From: Lolium rigidum
Lineage: Eukaryota; Streptophyta; Magnoliopsida; Poales; Poaceae
Assembly (NCBI RefSeq): GCF_022539505.1
Contig: NW_025899960.1
Coordinates: 310,001-374,000 of the forward strand
Direction of reading: 5' to 3'
Length of the DNA: 64,000 bases
Shown here: positions 57,201-64,000 of the stretch, in pieces
Layout of the letters: the number at the start of each line of letters is the position of its first letter
Numbering within the stretch: position 1 is the first letter of the stretch
Position numbers and translations under genes: made by a program
Notes under the pieces: model-generated
Seen by the model: only the letters and a program-made list of their open reading frames with translations
Database searches by the model: none
Told to the model about the DNA's origin: nothing

Positions 57201-57894
57201 CCACATATTTAATAAGTTATGATTGAAATAAGAATGTGTGGCTTTTATTCACTTAGGTCCTTGTGTTTTGCTATATTTGGTAATTAATTTTAAAGTGAAT
57301 TCAATTGTACCCCAAGGTAGTTGCTTAACTTTTAAGTGTTAATAACATAGAGTTTGATTATTATCTATTTGATGGTTATAGGCTTCTCCCATCTCTAGGT
57401 TTTAATTATAAGCTTGTGTTGGTGTTGAGTTCAAGAATTTAGTTCAAGAATTACCCATGAGGTTCATGGTAAGAACATGGGTTAGTTTAAGACATGGAAA
57501 AGATAAGTGAAGAACGGGTTCTCCATTTATTGTTACTTGATTTCCAATTGAATTGTTGTTCATATGTTATGACAAGGATTACCATATTATAATTTTTATA
57601 AGATCAAGCAATTGATCATTAAATAAAGTGTTGTTGTGTTGATTATTAGTTCCATTTGATCTAACCCCTTAGATCAAATCATCTCTACCCAAATCAAGGT
57701 TTTAACAAAGCCACATTGAGGTTCATAGCGCTTGACTTGATGAGCTACTTCAATTCCACCAAGATCAAGTGAAACTTCAGTTACTGTGACTGTTTTACTT
57801 TAAAGCACGAAAATTCCCCAGATTTTCTATGCATGAATGCAATGCACACATCTGTTTCCTCTATTTTTGTAACCCCATTTCCTAGGATATTACA
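51228..57894 (-). repeat. Very long LTR (6.67 kb), minus orientation
   Basis: On the minus strand it opens TGTAATATCCTAGG at 57894, right after a purine tract (AAGGGGTAGAGAC, 57895-57907), and closes GGTCACCACA at 51228. It has TG..CA ends. A TATA box TATAAATA on the minus strand at 55079-55086 is followed by a GC-rich leader (55060-54470), which would put the start of R in the middle, with U3 about 2.8 kb and R-U5 about 3.8 kb. The rest is AT-rich and non-coding. I did not find a clean nested insertion to explain the length, but old insertions cannot be excluded. Small GC-rich frames at 54409-55087 are not supported as genes. Confidence 0.6.
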
Positions 57895-58459
57895 GTCTCT
57901 ACCCCTTAAACTAAACTTCGTCCTCGAAGTTTGAACTCTCTCACGTTTCCGGAGTGTGGATCTGACTTGTGTAGACTACGACTTGTCTCGAATTCCGTGG
58001 TGATCTCCCTAGATATAATTGAATATATCCCTTGTCCAGATTCTTCCTGGAATCCATTGGTGCTTGTCTCTGAGCCATGGCTTTTTACTTTTATCCTTTC
58101 ATTTCATCCAACTTAACAAGCTTGCTTCCTTTCTATTTGAAGATTCAATGATTGGGACTTCTTCTGGTGCTGCTTGTCTTAACTGAGGACTAATCTAATA
58201 ACATACACCTAATTGGTAAAATAGGTATTTGTTTTCCCTTACTACCAAAACTGCAATAATGGTACTTAGTAAGGTACTTACTATAGAATTGGTCGTGATG
58301 GTTTATTTCCCTAATAATGGATTAGACTCTCTTAGTCCATCCAATCATGGTTTATAGTTGATACATATAACTATTTTGGGTTCTTTAGGTTTCATGAAAG
58401 GAATCTTTCAAAAAGTATCTGATTTTTGGTATGGTTAATCTTCTTCAGTCGTTGGCCAT
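57895..58459 (-). mobile_element. 3' internal stub of the element with the 6.7-kb LTR
   Basis: Starts with the polypurine tract. On the minus strand, AACTTCGAGGACGAAGTTTA just before it looks like the tail of a Ty3/gypsy pol frame (..FEDEV-type ending), but the frame cannot be followed. It is cut at 58460 by the next LTR. Confidence 0.5.
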
Positions 58460-60052
58460 TGATGCGTGTAATTGACACGTCCGTTGGGAACCCCAAGAGG
58501 AAGGTGTGATGCGCACAGCGGCAAGTTTCCCTCAGTTAGAAACCAAGGTTTAATCGAACCAGTAGGAGTCAAGAAGCACGTTGAAGGTTGATGGCGGCGG
58601 GATGTAGTGCGGCGCAACACCGGAGATTCCGGCGCCAACGTGGAACCTGCACAACACAACCAAAGTACTTTTCCCCAACGAAACAGTGAGGTTGTCAATC
58701 TCACCGGCTTGCTGTAACAAAGGGTTAACCGTATTGTGTGGAAGATGATTGTTTGCAGAGAAAACAGTAAAACAAGTATTGCAGCAGATCTGTATTTCAG
58801 TATAAAAGAATGGACCGGGGTCCACAGTTCACTAGAGGTGTCTCTCCCATAAGATAAAAACATGTTGGGTGAACAAATTACAGTCGGGCAATTGACAAAT
58901 AGAGAGGGCATAACAATGCACATACATGGCATGATAAGTATAGTGAGATTTAATTGGGCATTACGACAAAGTACATAGACCGCCATTCAACTGCATCTAT
59001 GCCTAAAAAGTCCACCTTCGAGGTTATCGTCCGAACCCCTTCCAGTATTAAGTTGCAAAGCAACGGACAATTGCATTAAGTATGGTGCGTAATGTAATCA
59101 ACAACTACATCCTCGGACATAGCGCCAATGTTTTATCCCTACCGGCAACGAGCACAACACAACCTTAGAACTTTCCGTCACTTGTCCCGGTGTCAATGCG
59201 GGCATGAACCCACTATCGAGCATAAATACTCCCTCTTGGAGTTAAAAGCAAAAACTTGGCCAGAGCCTCTACTAGTAACGGAGAGCATGCAAGATCATAA
59301 ACAACACATATGTAATAACTTGATAATTAACATAACATGGTATTCTCTATCCATCGGATCCCGACAAACACAACATAGAGTATTACGGATAGATGATCTT
59401 GATCATGTTAGGAAGCTCACAAGATCCAACAATGAAGCACAATGAGGAGAAGACAACCATCTAGCTACTGCTATGGACCCATAGTCCAGGGGTGAACTAC
59501 TCACTCATCACTCCGGAGGCGACCATGGCGGTGTAGAGTCCTCCGGGAGATGAATCCCCTCTCCGGCAGGGTGCCGGAGGAGATTTCCAGAATCCCCCGA
59601 GATGGGATCGGCGGCGGCGGCGTCTCGCAAGGTTTTCCGTATCGTGGTTTTTCGCATCGGGGTTTCGCGACGGAGGTTTTAAGTAGGCGGAAGGGCGAGT
59701 CGGGGGCTGACGAGGGGCCCACACCACAGGGCGGCGCGGGCCCCCCCTTGGCCGCGCCGCCATGTGGTTTGGCCACCTCGTGGCCCCACTTCGTATGCTC
59801 TTCGGTCTTCTGGAAGGTTCATGGCAAAATAGGCCCCTGGGTCTTCGTTTAGTCCAATTCCGAGAATATTTCGTTACTAGGATTTCTGAAACCAAAAACA
59901 GCAGAAAACAGGAACTGGCACTTCGGCATCTTGTTAATAGGTTAGTTCCAGAAAATGCACGAATATGACATAAAGTGTGCATAAAACATGTAGGTATCAT
60001 CAATAATATGGCATAGAATATAAGAAATTATCGATACGTCGGAGACGTATCA
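58460..60052 (-). repeat. 3' LTR (1.59 kb) of the right gag-protease element
   Basis: On the minus strand it opens TGATACGTCTCCGACG at 60052 and closes CACGCATCA at 58460. The polypurine tract CTTGGGGATGCT is directly adjacent at 60053-60067, which marks it as the 3' LTR of the element continuing to the right. It is the same family as 1-650. Confidence 0.85.
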
Positions 60053-62639
60053 AGCATCCCCAAGCTTAGTTCCGCTCGTCCCGAGCAGGTAAAACGATAA
60101 CAAAGATAATTTCTGAAGTGATATGCCATCATAACTTTGATCATACTATTTGTAAACATATGTAGTGGATGCAGCGATCAAAACAATGGTAATGACATGA
60201 GTAAACAAGTGAATCATAAAGCAAAGACTTTTCATGAATAGTACTTCAAGACAAGTATTAATAAGTCTTGCATAAGAGTTAACTCATAAAGCAATAAATC
60301 AAAGTAAAAGCATTGAAGCAACACAAAGGAAGATTAAGTTTCAGCAGTTGCTTTCAACTTGTAACATGTATATCTCATGGATAATAGTCAACATAGAGTA
60401 ATATAACAAGTACAATATGCAAGTATGTAGGAATCAATGCACAGTTCACACAAGTGTTTGCTTCTTGAGGTGGAGAGAGATAGGTGAACTGACTCAACAT
60501 AAAAGTAAAGGAGAATGGTCCTTCAAAGAGGAAAGCATCGATTGCTATATTTGTGCTAGAGCTTTTATTTTGAAAACATGAAACAATTTTGTCAACGGTA
60601 GTAATAAAGCATATGAGTTATGTAAATTATATCTTACAAGTTGCAAGCCTCATGCATAGTATACTAATAGTGCCCGCACCTTGTCCTAATTAGCTTGGAC
60701 TACCGGATCATCGCAATACACATGTTTTAACCAAGTGTCACAATGGGGTACCTCCATGCCGCCTGTACAAAGGTCTAAGGAGAAAGCTCGCATTTTGGAT
60801 TTCTCGCTTTTGATTATTCTCAACTTAGACATCCATACCGGGACAACATGGACAACAGATAATGGACTCCTCTTTAATGCATAAGCATGTGGCAACAATT
60901 ATTATTCTCATATGAGATTGAGGATATATGTCCAAAACTGAAACTTCCACCATGAATCATGGCTTTAGTTAGCGGCCCAATGCTCTTCTCTAACAATATG
61001 TATGCTCCAACCATAAAGGTGGTAGATCTCTCTTACTTCAGACAAGACAGACATGCATAGCAACTCACATGATATTCAACAAAGAATAGTTGATGGCATC
61101 CCCAGAAACATGGTTATCGCACAACAAGCAACTTAATAAGAGATAAAGTGCATAAGTACATATTCAATACCACAATAGTTTTTAAGCTATTTGTCCCATG
61201 AGCTATATATTGCAAAGGCGAATCATGGAAATTTAAAGGTAGCACTCAAGCAATTTACTTTGGAATGGCGGAGAAATACCATGTAGTAGGTAGGTATGGT
61301 GGACACAAATGGCATAGTGGTTGGCTCAAGAATTTTGGATGCATGAGAAGTATTCCCTCTCGATACAAGGTTTAGGCTAGCAAGGTTATTTGAAACAAAC
61401 ACAAGGATGAACGGTACAGCAAAACTCACATAAAAGACATATTGTAAACATTATAAGACTCCATACCGTCTTCCTTGTTGTTCAAAACTCAATACTAGAT
61501 GTTATCTAGACTCTAGAGAAACCAAATATGCAAACCAAATTAGCAAGCTCTAAGTGTTTCTTCATTAATGGGTGCAAAGTATATGATGCAAGAGCTTAAT
61601 CATGAGCACAACAATTGCCAAGTATCAAATTATCCAAGACATTTTAGAGTTACTACATGTATCATTTTCCAATTCCAACCATATAACAATTTAACGAAGA
61701 AGAAACTTCGCCATGAATACTATGAGTAGAGCCTAAGGACATACTTGTCCATATGCTACAGCGGAGCGTGTCTCTCTCCCACAAAGTGAATGCTAGGATC
61801 CATTTTATTCAAACAAAACAAAAACAAAAACAAACCGACGCTCCAAGCAAAGTACATAAGATGTGACGGAATAAAAATATAGTTTCAGTGGAGGAACCTG
61901 ATAATGTTGTCGATGAAGAAGGGGATGCCTTGGGCATCCCCAAGCTTAGACGCTTGAGTCTTCTTAAAATATGCAGGGGTGAACCACCGGGGCATCCCCA
62001 AGCTTAGAGCTTTCACTCTCCTTGATCATATTGCATCATACTCCTCTCTTGATCCTTGAAAACTTCCTCCACACCAAACTCGAAACAACTCATTAGAGGG
62101 TTAGTGCATAATAAAAATTAACATGTTCAGAGGTGACACAATCATTCTTAACACTTCTGGACATTGCATAAAGCTACTGGACATTAATGGATCAAATAAA
62201 TTCATCCAACATAGCGAAAGAGGCAATGCGAAATAAAAGGCAGAATCTGTCAAAACAGAACAGTCCGTAAAGATGGATTTTATTAGGCCACCAGACTTGC
62301 TCAAACGAAAATTCTCAAATTGAATGAAAGTGGCGTACATATCTGAGGATCATGCACGTAAATTGGCTTAATTTTCTGAGCTACCTACAGGGAGGTAGAC
62401 CCAGATTAGTGACAGCAAAGAAATCTGGAACTGCGTAGTAATCCAAATCTAGTACTTACTTTACTATCAAAGACTTTACTTGGCACAACAAAACTCAAAA
62501 CTAAGATAAGGAGAGGTTGCTACAGTAGTAAACAACTTCCAAGACTCAAATATAAAACAAAAATACTGTAGTAAAAACATGGGTTGTCTCCCATAAGCGC
62601 TTTTCTTTAACGCCTTTCAGCTAGGCGCGAAAGTGTATA
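60053..62639 (-). repeat. Non-coding 3' internal region of the right gag-protease element
   Basis: About 2.6 kb with no RT, RNase H or integrase motif and no long frame. It matches 651-3446 in the left copy at many places (for example GGGTTGTCTCCCATAAGCGC at 3421 and 62581). It carries the polypurine tract at the LTR end. Confidence 0.65.
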
Positions 62640-63968
62640 TCAAGTAACATCGAAAGATGAAGCATCAACATCATAATTTGTTCTAATAATAGAATCATAA
62701 GGTAACTTCATTCTCTTTCTAGGGAAGTGTTCCATACCTTTCTTGAGAGGAAATTGATATTTAATATTACCTTCCTTCATATCAATAGTAGCACCAACGG
62801 TTCGAAGAAAAGGTCTTCCCAATATAATGGGGCAAGATGCATTGCATTCAATATCCAAGACAACAAAATCAACGGGGACAAGGTTATTGTTAACCATAAT
62901 ATGAACATTATCAACTTTCCCCAAAGGTTTCTTTTTAGCATTATCAGCGAGATTAACATCCGGATAACAATTTTTCAATGGTGGCAAGTCAAGCATATCA
63001 TAGACCTTTTTAGGCATAACGGAAATACTTGCACCAAGATCACATAAAGCATTACAATCAAAATCTTTGACTCTCATTTTAATGATGGGCTCCCAACCAT
63101 CCTCTAGCTTTCTAGGAATAGAAGTTTCAAGTTTTAGTTTCTCTTCTCTAGCTTTTATGAGAGCATTTGTAATATGTTTTGTGAAAGCCAAGTTTATAGC
63201 ACTAGCATTAGGACTCTTAGCAAGTTTTTGCAAGAACTTTATAACTTCAGAGATGTGGCAATCATCAAAATCTAAATCATTACAATTTAAAACAATGGGA
63301 TTATCATCCCCAAGGTTGAAAAAAAATTCAGCAGTTTTATCACAGGCAGTTTCAGCAGTTTTAGCAGTTTCAGGTAATTTTGCGCGCTTTGCACTAGGAG
63401 TAGAAGCATTGCCAACACCAATTATTTTACCATTGATAGTAGGAGGTGCAGCAACATGTGAATCATTAGCATTGCTAGTGGTGGTAATAGTCCAAACTTT
63501 AGCTACACTTTCCTTTTTAGCTAGTTTTTCATTTTCTTCTCTATCCCACCTAGCACGCAGTTCAGCCATTAATCTTATATTCTCATTAATTCTAACTTGG
63601 ATGGCATTTGCTGTAGTAACAATTTTATTTTCAATATCCCTATTAGGCATAACTTTCGATTTCAAAAGATCAACATCGGAGGCAAGACTATCAACTCTAG
63701 AAACAAGAATATCAATTTTATTGAGCTTTTCCTCAACAGATTTGTTAAAGGCAGTTTGTGTACTAATAAATTCTTTAAGCATGGCTTCAAGTCCAGGGGG
63801 TGTATTCCTATTATTGTTGTAAGAATTCCCATAAGAATTAGCATAACCGTTACCATTATTATAAGGATATGGCCTATAGTTATTACTAGAATTGTTCCGA
63901 TAAGCATTGTTGTTGAAATTATTATTTTTAATGAAGTTTACATCAACATGTTCTTCTTGGGCAACCAA
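62640..63968 (-). CDS. gag-protease polyprotein of an Athila-like element (open, start outside window)
   Basis: 442 codons, open and still in frame when it reaches the right side of the window, so the true N-terminus is probably beyond 64000. The N-terminal part is Asn/Tyr-rich (NNNFNNNAYRNNSSNN..), then coiled-coil heptads (VEEKLNKIDILVSRVDSLAS) and a linker. Next come DFDDCHISEVIKFLQKLAKS, FTKHITNALIKAREEKL and the protease with active site CDLGASISVMPKKVYD (DLGAS, usual for Athila-type enzymes) and the flap/helix region ILGRPFLRTVGATIDM. The frame ends at 62640 without entering a reverse transcriptase. It would supply the particle and its protease. It is intact as far as can be seen. Confidence 0.8.
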   Translation of the reverse strand: MVAQEEHVDVNFIKNNNFNNNAYRNNSSNNYRPYPYNNGNGYANSYGNSYNNNRNTPPGLEAMLKEFISTQTAFNKSVEEKLNKIDILVSRVDSLASDVDLLKSKVMPNRDIENKIVTTANAIQVRINENIRLMAELRARWDREENEKLAKKESVAKVWTITTTSNANDSHVAAPPTINGKIIGVGNASTPSAKRAKLPETAKTAETACDKTAEFFFNLGDDNPIVLNCNDLDFDDCHISEVIKFLQKLAKSPNASAINLAFTKHITNALIKAREEKLKLETSIPRKLEDGWEPIIKMRVKDFDCNALCDLGASISVMPKKVYDMLDLPPLKNCYPDVNLADNAKKKPLGKVDNVHIMVNNNLVPVDFVVLDIECNASCPIILGRPFLRTVGATIDMKEGNIKYQFPLKKGMEHFPRKRMKLPYDSIIRTNYDVDASSFDVT

Positions 63969-64000
63969 TGAAGCTAACGGAACATTATTAGGATCAACAT

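Overview
This is intergenic-rich nuclear DNA from a large plant genome, almost certainly a grass and probably a Pooideae cereal or relative (Triticeae-like). The evidence is spliced genes with GT-AG introns, a DUF26 receptor kinase, Tat-type and Athila-type Ty3/gypsy elements with long LTRs opening TGATACGTCTC..., Tourist/Harbinger elements with TAA target duplications, and an L1-type LINE. The species call rests on remembered repeat families, not on a search. I saw no rRNA or tRNA gene, CRISPR array or bacterial-type operon.

Layout. 1-4157: a minus-strand gag-protease LTR element (3' LTR, non-coding spacer, broken gag-protease), cut by the next insertion. 4158-25622: Tat-type Ty3/gypsy element A. 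It is split at 6861/19914 by a complete second Tat element B (6862-19913), and it also hosts two solo LTRs (6274-6665 and 22227-22786). 25623-27220: a lone LTR that ends element A abruptly. 27221-34615: the one well-supported host gene, a 719-residue cysteine-rich receptor-like kinase on the minus strand (five exons, 34166-28547). A Tourist MITE lies behind it and a 1.1 kb Harbinger-like element sits in its first intron. 34616-42029: a LINE with a 14-bp target duplication, inserted just upstream of the kinase. 42030-47137: small DNA-transposon remains (Harbinger transposase, Harbinger Myb-like ORF1, a 0.86 kb TIR element) and a scrap of another LINE. 47138-58459: stacked LTR pieces, including a solo LTR nested in a gag gene and an unusually long (6.7 kb) LTR. 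58460-64000: a second minus-strand copy of the gag-protease family, with an open gag-protease reading frame running off the window.

How the parts relate. The order of insertion can be read from target-site duplications: B and two solo LTRs went into A, and A went into the left gag-protease element. A and B have the gag-protease-RT-RNase H-integrase order plus an antisense, spliced gene downstream of pol. Both are inactivated by stops, frameshifts and lost catalytic residues. The only gene likely to serve the plant is the receptor kinase. Its exons are intact although transposons occupy its intron, upstream region and downstream flank. I found no clear evidence of a wholly new system. The most informative items are the pol-less gag-protease family, the antisense Tat gene, the kinase with a duplicated 14-residue juxtamembrane unit, and several clean repair or insertion footprints.
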